A stretch of DNA of 48,368 nucleotides from an uncultured Mitsuokella sp. (GTDB lineage: Bacteria > Bacillota > Negativicutes > Selenomonadales > Selenomonadaceae). Positions 24,302 through 33,450 of this stretch are shown here, in pieces (positions within the stretch are counted from its first letter, which is position 1; each line of letters begins with the position of its first letter). The stretch is from positions 1-48,368 of the forward strand of contig CAMCRT010000009.1 in the NCBI GenBank assembly GCA_945877355.1, read 5' to 3'. Position numbers and translations under genes: made by a program. The notes below the pieces were generated by a model. The model was not told where the DNA came from and ran no database searches. It was given only the letters and a program-made list of their open reading frames with translations.

Positions 24302-25366
24302 TTACTCCATTTTCTTCAAACGCTCGGCCTGATCCGCTGTAATGAGTGCCGTCAAAAGCTCGTCGAGGTCCCCGTCGAGAATCGCGTCGATTTTGTGGAG
24401 GGTCAGGCCGATGCGATGGTCGGTGACGCGACCCTGGGGGAAGTTGTAGGTGCGGATGCGCTCGCTGCGGTCGCCGGAGCCCACCTGGCTCTTGCGGTCG
24501 GCGGCCTCGGTCGTCGCCTGCTCGTCGCGGGCCCGTTCAAGAAGTCGGGCACGGAGGACCTTCATGGCCTTTTCCTTGTTCTTGAGCTGGCTCTTCTCGT
24601 CCTGGCACTGGACCACGAGGCCCGTGGGGATGTGGGTGATGCGGATGGCGGTCTCCGTCCTGTTGACGTACTGGCCGCCGGCGCCGCTGGCGCAGTAGGT
24701 GTCGATGCGAAGGTCGGTTGCATCGATGGCCACGTCCACCTCCTCCGCCTCCGGGAGGACGGCCACGGTGGCGGCGCTGGTGTGGATGCGGCCGCCGGAC
24801 TCCGTAACGGGGACCCGCTGGACCCGGTGGGTGCCGCTCTCGTACTTCAGGCGGGAGTAGGCGCCGTGGCCCGTCACGAGGAACGCGACCTCCTTGAAGC
24901 CGCCGATGCCCGTGGCATTCGACGACAGGAGCTCCGTGCGCCAGCCGCAGCGCTCCGCGTAGCGGGTGTACATGCGGAAGAGATCCCCCGCAAAGAGGGC
25001 CGCCTCCTCGCCGCCGACGCCGCCGCGGATCTCCACGATGACGTTCTTCTCATCATTGGGGTCCCGAGGCAGGAGAAGAACCGGGAGCTCCGCCTCCAGG
25101 GCCTCCTTTTCCGGCGCGAGATCCTTGAGCTCCTCCGCCGCCAGGGCCCGGACCTCCGGGTCGGCGTCCTCCAGCATGGCCCGGGCCTCCTCCATGTCCC
25201 CCGTGACCTTCTTATAGGCCCGGAACTTTTCCACGATGGGGGCGAGGGCTGCGTGTTCCTTTGTGTAGCCCTGCCAGCGGGCCATGTCCTCCATGGTGGA
25301 CGGGTCGCTGATGAGGCTCTCCAGCTCCCGGAATTTCTGCTCTACCGCCGCCAGCTTATCCAGCAC
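24302..25366 (-). CDS. prfA: Peptide chain release factor 1
   Basis: The 354-residue factor ends translation at UAA and UAG. The stop-codon tripeptide PVT lies at about 186-188 and the GGQ motif at 230-232 (SGAGGQYVN). The likely start is GTG 25366 (protein begins [12 protein letters not shown]), ten bases after GAGGAG and matching the usual MLD start of the family. A GTG nine bases upstream is too close to that site. The start overlaps the yqhQ end by 11 bp. Confidence 0.96.
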   Translation of the reverse strand: MLDKLAAVEQKFRELESLISDPSTMEDMARWQGYTKEHAALAPIVEKFRAYKKVTGDMEEARAMLEDADPEVRALAAEELKDLAPEKEALEAELPVLLLPRDPNDEKNVIVEIRGGVGGEEAALFAGDLFRMYTRYAERCGWRTELLSSNATGIGGFKEVAFLVTGHGAYSRLKYESGTHRVQRVPVTESGGRIHTSAATVAVLPEAEEVDVAIDATDLRIDTYCASGAGGQYVNRTETAIRITHIPTGLVVQCQDEKSQLKNKEKAMKVLRARLLERARDEQATTEAADRKSQVGSGDRSERIRTYNFPQGRVTDHRIGLTLHKIDAILDGDLDELLTALITADQAERLKKME

Positions 25367-26255
25367 AGAGCGCACGCTCCTCTCTAGGTTCTGCCGCCTG
25401 CTCCTCCGGCAGCACCGCCTTCAACGAGGCGATGGCCACCTCCACCATGTCGTCCTCCGGCGGGCGGGTGGTCAGATACTGGAGCCAGAGCCCCGGCGCC
25501 ACGAGCTGGGCCACGAAGGGGCTCTCGCTCTCTCCGGCGAAGCGGATGAGCTCAAAGGAGATGCCCGCCACCACCGGAAGCAGCAGGATGCGGCTCACAA
25601 TGCGCTCCAGGAGGGAGGGCCAGCCCAGGAAGGCAAAGACGAAGATGGAGACGATCATGACGATGAGGAGGAAGTTCGTCCCGCACCGGGGATGGAGGCG
25701 GCTGTGCTTCTGGACATTTTCCACCGTCAGCTCCTCCCCCGCCTCAAAGCAGTGGATGGTCTTGTGCTCCGCCCCGTGGTACTGGAATACCCGGTGGATG
25801 CCTTTCATACGGGAGATGCCCGTGATGTACCCGAGGAAGATGGCGAGGCGCAGGAGGCCCTCCATGATGTTGAGGAAGAAGGGATCCTCCGTGATGGTAT
25901 GAAAAAGCCGCGCCGCCCCCGTGGGGATGGCGATAAAGAGGATGGAGGCCAGCACGAGGGCCACGACCACCGTGGAGGCGATCTCCTTGTCGGAGAGCTG
26001 CTCTTCCTCCTCCCCCGCCATCTTCGCCGAGTAGGAAAGGGACTGGATGCCCATGACAAGGGACTCCACAAGGGCGACCGTCCCCCGCAGGAAGGGCTTC
26101 TTGAGGATGGGGAACCGGTCCGCGATGGAGTGCACGGGCATGCACTCCACCTGGATCTTCCCCTGCGGATCCCGCACCGCAGTAGCCCGCAGCTTCGGCC
26201 CCCGCATCATGACCCCCTCGATCACAGCCTGCCCGCCGACTCTTGCCTTTTTCAT
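25356..26255 (-). CDS. DUF1385 (YqhQ-like) membrane protein
   Basis: The 299-residue protein opens with [15 protein letters not shown], the DUF1385 hallmark. Membrane segments lie near 92-112, 130-150 and 200-245, with the conserved [15 protein letters not shown] near 157-171 and [10 protein letters not shown] near 188-197. The His/Cys-rich motifs suggest metal binding. Function is unknown; the gene is regularly found next to rpmE and prfA. It overlaps prfA and is preceded by a terminator, so it may start from its own promoter or rely on readthrough from rpmE. Confidence 0.9.
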   Translation of the reverse strand: MKKARVGGQAVIEGVMMRGPKLRATAVRDPQGKIQVECMPVHSIADRFPILKKPFLRGTVALVESLVMGIQSLSYSAKMAGEEEEQLSDKEIASTVVVALVLASILFIAIPTGAARLFHTITEDPFFLNIMEGLLRLAIFLGYITGISRMKGIHRVFQYHGAEHKTIHCFEAGEELTVENVQKHSRLHPRCGTNFLLIVMIVSIFVFAFLGWPSLLERIVSRILLLPVVAGISFELIRFAGESESPFVAQLVAPGLWLQYLTTRPPEDDMVEVAIASLKAVLPEEQAAEPREERALCAG

Positions 26256-26281
26256 ACGACACCTCCTACTTGTTTCTATTC

Positions 26282-26308
26282 AAAAAAGGCCGCCGCATGG
26301 CGGCAGCC
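26282..26308 (-). terminator. Terminator after rpmE
   Basis: On the reverse strand GGCTGCCGCC and GGCGGCC form a stem with loop ATGC, followed by six T (26287-26282). It ends the bL31 transcript or reduces readthrough into yqhQ. Confidence 0.85.
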
Positions 26309-26320
26309 CCCTGGATTGCA

Positions 26321-26521
26321 TTAGTTCTTCTTATAGCGCTTGTTGAACTTCTCAATGCGCCCGCCAGCCTGCACATCGCGCTGGCGACCCGTGAAGAACG
26401 GGTGGCATTTCGAGCAGACGTCGACGCGAAGCTCCTTCTTCGTGGAGCCCGTCTTGAACGTGTTGCCGCAGCCGCACGTCACCGTCGCCTCGAAGTATTC
26501 CGGATGAATACCTTCCTTCAT
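26321..26521 (-). CDS. rpmE: 50S ribosomal protein bL31 (zinc-binding form)
   Basis: The 66-residue protein has the four zinc ligands Cys16, Cys18, Cys36 and Cys39 (TCGCGN and [11 protein letters not shown]), so it is the C+ form. The start ATG follows GCGAGGTGTAAATC. A 160-nt leader with extensive pairing precedes it, suggesting autoregulation. Confidence 0.97.
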   Translation of the reverse strand: MKEGIHPEYFEATVTCGCGNTFKTGSTKKELRVDVCSKCHPFFTGRQRDVQAGGRIEKFNKRYKKN

Positions 26522-26680
26522 GATTTACACCTCGCTTTCCCCAACCGTGCCCAGGGCATCGCCCTCGCGGTTACCTGGTATAGATACAAGCCCTCTTGTG
26601 TGGGCTTGGTTATGCCTGGCTGCCCACGCTTGGGGAAACCAGTCATGATAACTGGAACCAGACGCCCAGCGTCCAGTACG
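26522..26680 (-). ncRNA. Structured leader of rpmE, candidate L31 leader
   Basis: From the promoter to the start codon the transcript runs about 160 nt. TTTCCCCAAGCGTGGG in its first half can pair with GGTTGGGGAAAGCG just before the ribosome-binding site. CCAAGCCCACA/TGTGGGCTTGG-like and GACGC/GCGTC hairpins lie between. Such leaders with autogenous control by bL31 are known in several bacterial groups. No consensus could be compared here, so the class is inferred. Confidence 0.45.
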
Positions 26681-26686
26681 AGAGCC

Positions 26687-26715
26687 ATTATACCACACGT
26701 GCCCTATCCATGCAA
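26687..26715 (-). promoter_or_regulatory. Promoter of rpmE
   Basis: On the reverse strand TTGCAT (26710-26715) and TATAAT (26687-26692) are spaced 17 bp, followed by the long leader. Confidence 0.7.
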
Positions 26716-26749
26716 GGGCTGCATTTCTCTTGCAAAAATAAATGCGTCT

Positions 26750-27697
26750 TTACAGCATCGCCTTATACTTCCCCCACTGAGATGGCGCGATGCCCAGCAT
26801 CTCCATGGCTCGCTCCGCCGTTTCGCCCGTCGTTTTCATCAGCATCCGGATATTGTCCCGCTTTTCTTCCATTCGCCCCTCTGCCATCCATTTCTTGCGC
26901 CCTTTCTTCTCACTTATTCTCTGCACTCTTTCCGTATATAGCTCCAAGATCTTTCCGCCCATGATGTGATTCACCCCTTCTTTGATATCTCGCTCGCTAT
27001 CCAGAATATAGTTTGCAACATCCTGAATCAGCTCTGTCAAATTGCTGTAGACATCCATGCGCTCCTCTGGCAGGAGCTTTTCCTGCAGCCTTCCGGCAAT
27101 ACGCTCGAATTCCTCAAGAAATGCCTTTTTCTTTCCTGCATCTTGCTCGATTTCTGCAAGTTCCTTTTCGTACCGAAGAATATAGAAGGGAAGGAACAGC
27201 AACAGGTTCTTCTTTAAGATTTCCTCCAGCCCATATTTTTGCACATATCGAGCCTCTGACTGATACACCGCTGTCTTCCCGCCGGGAAAGTGCACATGGA
27301 CATCGACAGTGTCCGGCATTTCCTTTTGATTGCGCAAATAGAGGATACCCGTATGGGGAAAATGCACATGGTAGCTCATGCCCTCCCGCTCTGCTCCCTC
27401 GAGTGCAATCTGTACATCGTACTCGAATACGCGAATTGCCATGGTGGGATCGTCCGTGCTCTGGCACTCGATATGATAGAGCTTATCGCCGATGCGAAAG
27501 AGGGAATCGGTGATAAGCTTCTTCCCCACCTTCAGATGCTCATTCCGAAGCTGCTCCCCTGGCATATCCTCCGGGTAGCTCGTGCCAAACATCTCATTGA
27601 GGAACGGGATGACCATCCACTGCATCTTCTGGATCATCGTGCGAAACGTATCGTCAAAAATCGTCCGCCTGTCTTTTCGTCTGCGTTTCTTTCCCAT
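26750..27697 (-). CDS. Rpn-family PD-(D/E)XK nuclease / putative transposase
   Basis: The 315-residue protein starts at ATG 27697 behind GGAGAGCGG (an ATG at 27739 lacks a site) with a basic stretch MGKKRRRKDRR. The nuclease core is recognisable: TIFDDTFRTM, then DSLFRIGDKLYHIECQS with the catalytic D and ExQ. The FEYDVQIAL and later helical regions are typical of Rpn (recombination-promoting nuclease) proteins. The C-terminus ends in a 'MLGIAPSQWGKY' helix pair, the usual Rpn tail. Rpn proteins are DNA nucleases with links to phage defence and recombination. It stands alone, so it is not clearly part of a system. Confidence 0.8.
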   Translation of the reverse strand: MGKKRRRKDRRTIFDDTFRTMIQKMQWMVIPFLNEMFGTSYPEDMPGEQLRNEHLKVGKKLITDSLFRIGDKLYHIECQSTDDPTMAIRVFEYDVQIALEGAEREGMSYHVHFPHTGILYLRNQKEMPDTVDVHVHFPGGKTAVYQSEARYVQKYGLEEILKKNLLLFLPFYILRYEKELAEIEQDAGKKKAFLEEFERIAGRLQEKLLPEERMDVYSNLTELIQDVANYILDSERDIKEGVNHIMGGKILELYTERVQRISEKKGRKKWMAEGRMEEKRDNIRMLMKTTGETAERAMEMLGIAPSQWGKYKAML

Positions 27698-27799
27698 AGC
27701 CGCTCTCCATTGGTAAAGCCCGCCTTTTCTTGCTCTCATTATACCATATCGCCTTCAAAAAAGAAAGAATGTACGCCTTTCTCTTTCCGCAAAAAAACG

Positions 27800-27828
27800 T
27801 TGAAAAAAAAAGTCAAATAGGCGATAAT
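27800..27828 (+). promoter_or_regulatory. Promoter of the clpX-like gene
   Basis: TTGAAA (27800-27805) and GATAAT (27823-27828) are spaced 17 bp; the gene begins at 27876 behind AGAAAGGAATGGAAC. Confidence 0.6.
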
Positions 27829-27875
27829 GGAAGGACACACACTCCGAGTCCCATCTATATAGAAAGGAATGGAAC

Positions 27876-29162
27876 ATGGCAGCAGAAAATGAACCGATGC
27901 GCCACACCTGCAGCTTCTGCAAGCGCACCATCACCATAAAGAGCCAATACGACATGCCCATCTACGACCCCCAGACCGGCTTTGCCATCTGCAAGGACTG
28001 CGTCCGGCAGGTCAACCGCTTCCTCGACGAGCACGACCAGGAGACCGCGGGAAAAGAGCATGCCGCCTTTGCCGACCAGCTCGGCGAGATCCTCAAGAAA
28101 AACAAGCCCCACATCATCAAGCAGTACCTCGACGAGTACATCATCAACCAGGACCGGGCCAAGAAAATCCTCTCCGTCGCCGTCTACAACCATTACAAGC
28201 GCATGAAGTACGGCTTCGAGAACGAGGACGGCACCGAGATCGAGAAGTCCAACGTCATCATGCTGGGCCCCTCCGGCTGCGGCAAGACCGCCCTCCTCTC
28301 CCACCTGTCGAAGCTCCTCGACATCCCCTTCGCCGTCACCGACGCCTCCAGCCTCACCGAGGCCGGCTTCGTGGGCGCCGACGTGGAGGTGGCCGTGCGC
28401 AACCTCTACTACGCCGCCGAGAAGGACATCGAGCGGGCCGAGCACGGCATCATCTATCTCGACGAGTTCGACAAGATCGCCCGGAAGTCCGGTGCCAACA
28501 ACTCCATCACCGCAGATCCTGGCCACGAGGGCGTCCAGCAGGCGCTCCTGAAGATGCTGGAGGGCAGCGTCGTGGAGTTCACCGCCCGAGGCCAGCGCAA
28601 GCACCCGGAGGCCCCCACCATCAAGGTGGACACGAAGAACATCCTCTTCATCGTGGGCGGCGCCTTCGTGGGCATCGAGGACGTCATCGAAAAGCGCCTC
28701 TCCAAGGGCAAGGCTGCCATCGGCTTCGGTGCCAAGACCCAGGGCAAGGACGAAAAGCCGAAGTTCGATGAGCTCATCCACCAGGTGCGCCCCGAGGACC
28801 TCATGCAGTACGGCATCATCCCCGAGGTCATCGGCCGCCTGCCCGTGATATGCACCCTGGAGAGCCTCGACGAGGACGCGCTCCTTCGCATCCTCACGGA
28901 GCCGAAGAACGCCCCCGTCCGCCAGTACGAGAAGCTCCTGGCCATGGACGGCGTCACCCTCGTCTTCGAGGAGGACGCCCTCCGGGCCGTGGCGAAGAAG
29001 GCCATCGAGCGCAAGACCGGTGCCCGGTCGCTCAAGGGTATCATCGAGGACGTGATGCTAGACGTCATGTTCGACATCCCGAAGGCGGACAACCCCCGCA
29101 AGGTCATCATCACAAAGGAATGCATCGAGGAAGGCAAAAAGCCCGAAATCATCGACCTGTAA
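27876..29162 (+). CDS. ClpX-like AAA+ unfoldase, divergent form
   Basis: The 428-residue protein has the ClpX plan. A zinc-binding N-domain carries Cys12, Cys15, Cys39 and Cys42. The AAA+ module has Walker A GPSGCGKT at 131-138, Walker B IIYLDEFD at 192-199 and pore loop GFVG at 164-167. The IGF loop at 282-284 docks on ClpP, and GARSLKGIIED is near 375. It differs from canonical ClpX at strongly conserved places: GPTGSGKTLLA, the pore GYVG and VYIDEIDKI are all altered. The surrounding sequence is also loosely matched. It stands alone with its own promoter, away from tig and clpP. It may be a second, specialised ClpX. Confidence 0.88.
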   Translation: MAAENEPMRHTCSFCKRTITIKSQYDMPIYDPQTGFAICKDCVRQVNRFLDEHDQETAGKEHAAFADQLGEILKKNKPHIIKQYLDEYIINQDRAKKILSVAVYNHYKRMKYGFENEDGTEIEKSNVIMLGPSGCGKTALLSHLSKLLDIPFAVTDASSLTEAGFVGADVEVAVRNLYYAAEKDIERAEHGIIYLDEFDKIARKSGANNSITADPGHEGVQQALLKMLEGSVVEFTARGQRKHPEAPTIKVDTKNILFIVGGAFVGIEDVIEKRLSKGKAAIGFGAKTQGKDEKPKFDELIHQVRPEDLMQYGIIPEVIGRLPVICTLESLDEDALLRILTEPKNAPVRQYEKLLAMDGVTLVFEEDALRAVAKKAIERKTGARSLKGIIEDVMLDVMFDIPKADNPRKVIITKECIEEGKKPEIIDL

Positions 29163-29179
29163 GTCCATAGCACGAAAAG

Positions 29180-29208
29180 AGAAGTGCCTGCCCAGGCACT
29201 TCTTTTTA
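29180..29208 (+). terminator. Terminator after the clpX-like gene
   Basis: AGAAGTGCCTG (29180-29190) pairs with AGGCACTTCT (29194-29203), followed by TTTT. It is a standard intrinsic terminator. Confidence 0.85.
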
Positions 29209-29262
29209 CGTGGGGCAGGATATGGTATAATGGGGGAAATACAATCGGTAGAAGGAGTCACT

Positions 29263-29727
29263 ATGGCAAAAAAACTCTTGATGCTCTTCGGGCTGCTGCT
29301 CTTCTTCCTGGGGGTCTTCGGCTTTTCCTACACCTGGCACGTGGATCATCGGTCGGCGGAGTCCCTGTCCGCCTATTGCAAGATCGACTTCCAGTCCAGC
29401 CGTGCGGAGGACGGCCATGTGGAGGGGGCCGTGCTCACCATCTGGGACTGGCGCTACGACGACGCGAAGCTCCTGCCGAAGGCGGTGCTCTACACGGACG
29501 GGGCCGCCTGGGAGATGGTGGCCGCCACGAAGCAGACGCCCTCCACCGAGAGCCAGCACCGGCTGAAGAATGAGAACAAGCTCTTCGTGGAGCTGCCCCG
29601 CTCCAGCATTCCCGCCATCAAAAAAGCGGAGACCATCCGGTTCCGCTTCTACTACGACAATGGGCAGACCATCGACCTCCCTCTGAATGAGCCAGATACC
29701 GCCTATTGGAAGCAGCAGGTGGACTGA
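29263..29727 (+). CDS. Membrane-anchored protein of unknown function (154 aa)
   Basis: The start at ATG 29263 follows AGAAGGAG; an ATG at 29230 overlaps the promoter TATAAT. One N-terminal hydrophobic segment (KKLLMLFGLLLFFLGVFGFS, residues 3-22) is likely an uncleaved anchor or signal. The remaining part is beta-rich with KIDFQSSRAEDGHVEGAVL, IWDWRYDD and FRFYYDNGQTIDLPL, compatible with an immunoglobulin-like extracytoplasmic domain. No family is recognised. It lies behind a terminator and before the ncRNA, so it is probably monocistronic. Confidence 0.75.
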   Translation: MAKKLLMLFGLLLFFLGVFGFSYTWHVDHRSAESLSAYCKIDFQSSRAEDGHVEGAVLTIWDWRYDDAKLLPKAVLYTDGAAWEMVAATKQTPSTESQHRLKNENKLFVELPRSSIPAIKKAETIRFRFYYDNGQTIDLPLNEPDTAYWKQQVD

Positions 29728-29829
29728 CGCCCGCCAAGCCCTGCCAGCAAATGCGAGCGCCTTTTCCAAGAGAAAACTAAAATTTTAGGACTTTCCGCTT
29801 ATATCGCTGAAAAATTTTCAATTTATTTC

Positions 29830-29858
29830 TTGACAAAGGGAATAATCTGTGGTTTAAT
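29830..29858 (+). promoter_or_regulatory. Strong promoter of an orphan structured RNA
   Basis: A perfect TTGACA (29830-29835) and TTTAAT (29853-29858) are spaced 17 bp. No open reading frame with a ribosome-binding site follows; a folded, terminated RNA does. Confidence 0.8.
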
Positions 29859-29865
29859 AGACTCA

Positions 29866-30108
29866 TAAAGAAAAAGAGACGAGCACCGCGCACTTCGGTG
29901 GCGGTTTGAAATCTCCCTTCATTTGGGGACAAAAATCAGGTGGAGCTGATGTTCGAAACGCCCTGATTCCTCTCCTGCCGTGCTTCGCGCACAAGCCCAT
30001 GGCTTTCAGCAGTCGCACCGCTTCGGTGGTGCAAGGCGCAGGATGGAATAGGCGACGTCGAACCTGGTACCTGGTGACGGGAGGATTTCAGCGCTCGTCT
30101 TCTTTTTT
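29866..30108 (+). ncRNA. Unassigned structured non-coding RNA, about 240 nt
   Basis: Downstream of a strong promoter the transcript folds end to end. Closing helix: GACGAGC (29878-29884) with GCTCGTC (30093-30099). Next is a UUCG-capped hairpin, ACCGC.CAC/GTG.GCGGT (29885-29905). A second long-range helix pairs GAAATCTCCC (29908-29917) with GGGAGGATTTC (30079-30089). A third pairs GTTCGA and CGCC (29951-29962) with GGCG and TCGAAC (30051-30063). TCCTGC (29973-29978) pairs with GCAGGA (30038-30043), and three small hairpins lie inside. It ends in TTCTTTTTT. It lacks the hallmarks of tmRNA, RNase P and SRP RNA. 6S RNA or a raiA-type RNA remain possible. Confidence 0.7.
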
Positions 30109-30166
30109 GCATAAAAAGCTGGGAGAAGCACCCCGTCCATCATTCTGATGAATCAGCTTTCTCGCA

Positions 30167-30341
30167 GACTCCCCCTGACCCTTCGGGCCATCCCCCTCGA
30201 GAGGGGGACGCGGCAGACCTCCGACTTTCGCAATGAAATGCTTTAGCGAGAAAGCCGTCCCATGATTTCTACATACTCGCGGAGGAGCGAATACCTCCCT
30301 CACGAGGGAGGTGGCACGCCGAAGGCGTGACGGAGGGAGTC
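30167..30341. repeat. Family A repeat, inverted orientation, after the ncRNA
   Basis: Read forward it begins GACTCCCCCTGACCCTTCGG, has CCCCCTCGAGAGGGGG, a short centre, CCTCCCTCACGAGGGAGG, CACGCCGAAGGCGTG and ends GGAGGGAGTC. It is the reverse of the copies at 9588, 15242 and 22849. It lies in the gap between the ncRNA and the ychF terminator. Confidence 0.85.
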
Positions 30342-30362
30342 TTGATGCTGGCAATGGCAAGC

Positions 30363-30408
30363 GTGCAATCAAAAAGAGCTGTGATTTCACAGCTCTTTTT
30401 GATTGCAC
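30363..30408. terminator. Near-perfect bidirectional terminator after ychF
   Basis: A 22-bp inverted repeat, GTGCAATCAAAAAGAGCTGT on the left arm and its complement to 30408, encloses a two-base centre. T5 lies on each strand. It ends the rpiB-glyA-upp-ychF operon and may stop any readthrough from the ncRNA side. Confidence 0.85.
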
Positions 30409-30421
30409 GAAAGAGAATCCA

Positions 30422-31528
30422 TCAGACGTTAAAGCGGAAGTTCACCACGTCGCCGTCCTGCATGACGTAGTCCTTGCCCTCCACGCGGACCTGACCCTTC
30501 TCCCGGGCAGCGGCGACAGAGCCTGCGGCCACCAGGTCGTCGTAGCCCACGATCTCGGCGCGGATGAAGCCCCGCTCGAAGTCCGTGTGGATCTTGCCGG
30601 CGGCCTTCGGGGCCGTCGTGCCCTTGACGATGGTCCAGGCGCGGCACTCGTCCGGGCCCGCCGTCAGGAAGGTCTGGAGGCCCAGGAGGTCAAAGGCTGC
30701 CTTGATGAGGCGGTCGAGGCCGCTCTCCGTTTCACCCAGATCCTCCAGAAAGGCCTTTGCCTCCTCCGGGTCCAGCTCTGCGATCTCTGCCTCCACCTTG
30801 GCGGAGATGGCGCAGACCTTTGCCCCCTCCTGGGCGGCAAACTTCTTCACCTTCTGGACGTAGGGATTCTCGTCGTAGGCCGTCGCCACCTCGTCCTCCG
30901 CCACGTTCGCCACGTAGAGGGTGGGCTTCCGGGTCAGGAGGTTCATGTCCTTCAGCAGTGCCAGCTCCTCGGCCGTGAGCTCCACGGAGCGGGCGGGCTT
31001 TCCCTCGTCGAGGGCGGCCTTGATGCGGCGGAGCACCTCGTCCTCCGCCTTGGCCTCCTTGCTGCCGGACTTGGCGATTTTCGCCAGGCGCATGATGCGC
31101 TTCTCGACGACCTCGAGGTCTGCCAGGCAGAGCTCCGTCTGGATGATGTCGATATCCCGCAGGGGGTCCACGCCGCCCTCCACGTGGGTGATGTTCGCGT
31201 CCTCAAAGCAGCGGACCACGTGGGCCACGGCGTCCACCTGGCGGATATGCTCCAGGAACTTGTTGCCGAGGCCCTCGCCCTTCGAGGCGCCCTTCACGAG
31301 GCCCGCGATGTCCACGAAGCGGACGGAGGCCGGCGTGGTCTTCTTCGAGTTGTACATCTCATGAAGCACCGCCAGGCGCGGGTCCGGCACGGCCACGACG
31401 CCCACATTCGGCTCGATGGTGCAGAAGGGGAAATTCGCCGCCTCCGCCCCCGCCTTCGTGATGGCGTTGAAAAGCGTGCTCTTGCCGACATTCGGCAGTC
31501 CTACGATGCCTACTTCTAAATTGCTCAA
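30422..31528 (-). CDS. ychF: Redox-regulated ATPase YchF (OLA1 family)
   Basis: The 368-residue Obg-related P-loop protein binds ribosomes and prefers ATP. The P-loop GLPNVGKST is at about residues 9-17. The base-specificity motif is NVAE near 200 instead of NKxD, which explains ATP use. A coiled-coil insertion lies near 125-175, and the C-terminal TGS domain begins near 280. It starts 17 bp after the upp stop, so it is the last gene of the operon. Confidence 0.96.
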   Translation of the reverse strand: MSNLEVGIVGLPNVGKSTLFNAITKAGAEAANFPFCTIEPNVGVVAVPDPRLAVLHEMYNSKKTTPASVRFVDIAGLVKGASKGEGLGNKFLEHIRQVDAVAHVVRCFEDANITHVEGGVDPLRDIDIIQTELCLADLEVVEKRIMRLAKIAKSGSKEAKAEDEVLRRIKAALDEGKPARSVELTAEELALLKDMNLLTRKPTLYVANVAEDEVATAYDENPYVQKVKKFAAQEGAKVCAISAKVEAEIAELDPEEAKAFLEDLGETESGLDRLIKAAFDLLGLQTFLTAGPDECRAWTIVKGTTAPKAAGKIHTDFERGFIRAEIVGYDDLVAAGSVAAAREKGQVRVEGKDYVMQDGDVVNFRFNV

Positions 31529-31545
31529 TGTATTCTCCTTACCCC

Positions 31546-32184
31546 TTACAGTGTACCAAAGATGCGGTCGCCCGCGTCGCCGAGGCCCGGGACGATGTAG
31601 CCCTTGTCGTTGAGCTTTTCATCTACGGCCGCCACGTAGACGGGCACGTCGGGATGATCCTTGTTGATGCGGCGCACGCCCTCCGGGGCCGCCACGAGGC
31701 ACATGAGGATGATGGACTTCGCGCCCTTGTCCTTCAGGAGCTTTATGGCCGCCGAGGCGCTGCCGCCTGTAGCGAGCATCGGGTCCACCACGATGAGGGT
31801 GCGCTCCGCCACGTCGCCGGGCAGCTTGCAGTAGTACTCCACCGGCTCCAGCGTCTTCGGGTCCCGGTACATGCCCACGTGGCCCACGCGAGCCGCCGGG
31901 ATCATGTTGACGACGCCCGAAAGCATGCCGAGGCCTGCCCGGAGGATGGGGATGACGCCCACCTTCTTGCCCGCTAGCACCTTTGCCTTGCACTTTGCCA
32001 CCGGGGTCTCGATCTCCACTTCCTTCAGGGGGAAGTCCCGGGTGATCTCATAGGCCATGAGCATGGCGATTTCCTCCAGGAGCTCCCGGAAGTCCTTCGT
32101 GCCCGTGTCCTTGGAGCGCATGAGGGTCAGCTTGTGCTGGATGAGCGGGTGGTCGATGATATGTACGTTCAGATCGTTTGCCAT
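31546..32184 (-). CDS. upp: Uracil phosphoribosyltransferase
   Basis: The 212-residue enzyme makes UMP from uracil and PRPP for pyrimidine salvage. The PRPP-binding motif [12 protein letters not shown] is near residues 129-140, and the uracil-binding C-terminal [13 protein letters not shown] is present near 194-206. The gap to glyA is 12 bp. The glyA-upp neighbourhood is common in Firmicutes. Confidence 0.97.
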   Translation of the reverse strand: MANDLNVHIIDHPLIQHKLTLMRSKDTGTKDFRELLEEIAMLMAYEITRDFPLKEVEIETPVAKCKAKVLAGKKVGVIPILRAGLGMLSGVVNMIPAARVGHVGMYRDPKTLEPVEYYCKLPGDVAERTLIVVDPMLATGGSASAAIKLLKDKGAKSIILMCLVAAPEGVRRINKDHPDVPVYVAAVDEKLNDKGYIVPGLGDAGDRIFGTL

Positions 32185-32196
32185 ATATGGTCTCCT

Positions 32197-33447
32197 TCAG
32201 TCCTCATATAGCGGATATTTCTTGCAGAGGGCAGCCACGCGGCGGCGGGCCTCCTCCTTTTTCTCTTCGTTTTCCACGTCGGAGAGCACGAGGGCGATGA
32301 TATTGCCCACCTCCACCATGTCCTCCTCCTTGAAGCCGCGGGTCGTAAGGGCCGGCGAGCCCAGGCGGATGCCGCTGGTGACAAAGGGAGAGAGCGGCTC
32401 AAAGGGGATGGTGTTGCGGTTCGCCGTGATGTTCACCTCGTCCAGCACCGTCTGGGCCACCTTGCCCGTGATGGACTTCGGCGTGAGGTCCACGAGCATC
32501 AGGTGGTTGTCCGTGCCGCCGGAGACGATGCGGAAGCCGTCGTCCGCCAATGTCTTTGCGAGCGTCGCCGCATTCTTCTTCATCTGGCGGGCGTACTCCT
32601 TGAACTCCGGCTGCAGCGCCTCCCCGAGGGCCACGGCCTTCGCCGCGATGACGTGCATGAGGGGACCGCCCTGGATGCCGGGGAAGACCGCCTTGTTGAA
32701 CTGCTTGCCGAACTCCTCGTCCCGGGTGAGGATCATGCCGCCGCGGGGGCCGCGCAGCGTCTTGTGGGTCGTCGTGGTGACGATATCCGCGTAGGGCATG
32801 GGGCTCGGGTGCTCCCCGGCCGCCACGAGGCCGGCGATGTGGGCGATGTCTACCGTGAGGTAGGCCCCCACCTTTTTCGCGATGGCGCCGAGCCGCTCGA
32901 AATCGATGATGCGGGCATAGGCGGAGGCGCCGGCCACGATCATCTTCGGCTTCGTCTCCAGGGCCGTCTTCTCGAGGGCGTCATAGTCGATGCGCTCCGT
33001 GTCGCGGGTCACGCCATAGGGGACGATGTGGAAATACTTGCCGCTCATGTTCACGGGGCTGCCATGGGTCAGGTGGCCGCCGTCCGTCAGGTTCATGCCC
33101 ATGACCGTGTCGCCGGGATTTAAGAGGGCGAAGAACACCGCCATATTGGCCTGGGCGCCCGAGTGGGGCTGCACATTGGCATAGCCCGCGTTAAAGAGCT
33201 TCTTCGCCCGGTCGATGGCCAGCTGCTCCGCCACATCGACGAACTCGCAGCCGCCGTAGTAGCGCTTGCCGGGATAGCCCTCGGCGTACTTGTTCGTCAG
33301 GACGCTGCCCTGGGCCTCAAGGACCGCCTTGGAGACGATGTTCTCCGAGGCGATGAGCTCCAGCTTCGTGCGCTGGCGATTGAGCTCGCTATCGATTGCC
33401 TTTGCAAGCTCCGGATCTTTTTCATGAAGTGGTGTCATGAGGCTCAT
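32197..33447 (-). CDS. glyA: Serine hydroxymethyltransferase
   Basis: The 416-residue PLP enzyme interconverts serine and glycine and supplies methylene-tetrahydrofolate. The PLP lysine is in [14 protein letters not shown] near residue 230. The N-terminal [20 protein letters not shown] block (about 29-48) is diagnostic. It starts 3 bp after the rpiB stop, indicating coupling. Confidence 0.97.
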   Translation of the reverse strand: MSLMTPLHEKDPELAKAIDSELNRQRTKLELIASENIVSKAVLEAQGSVLTNKYAEGYPGKRYYGGCEFVDVAEQLAIDRAKKLFNAGYANVQPHSGAQANMAVFFALLNPGDTVMGMNLTDGGHLTHGSPVNMSGKYFHIVPYGVTRDTERIDYDALEKTALETKPKMIVAGASAYARIIDFERLGAIAKKVGAYLTVDIAHIAGLVAAGEHPSPMPYADIVTTTTHKTLRGPRGGMILTRDEEFGKQFNKAVFPGIQGGPLMHVIAAKAVALGEALQPEFKEYARQMKKNAATLAKTLADDGFRIVSGGTDNHLMLVDLTPKSITGKVAQTVLDEVNITANRNTIPFEPLSPFVTSGIRLGSPALTTRGFKEEDMVEVGNIIALVLSDVENEEKKEEARRRVAALCKKYPLYED

Positions 33448-33450
33448 ACA

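Noticed and set aside
29945-29970. tRNA- or tmRNA-like TTCGAAAC motif in the orphan RNA
   Set aside because: No acceptor stem, CCA end or tag reading frame surrounds it, and the motif is used in a long-range helix.
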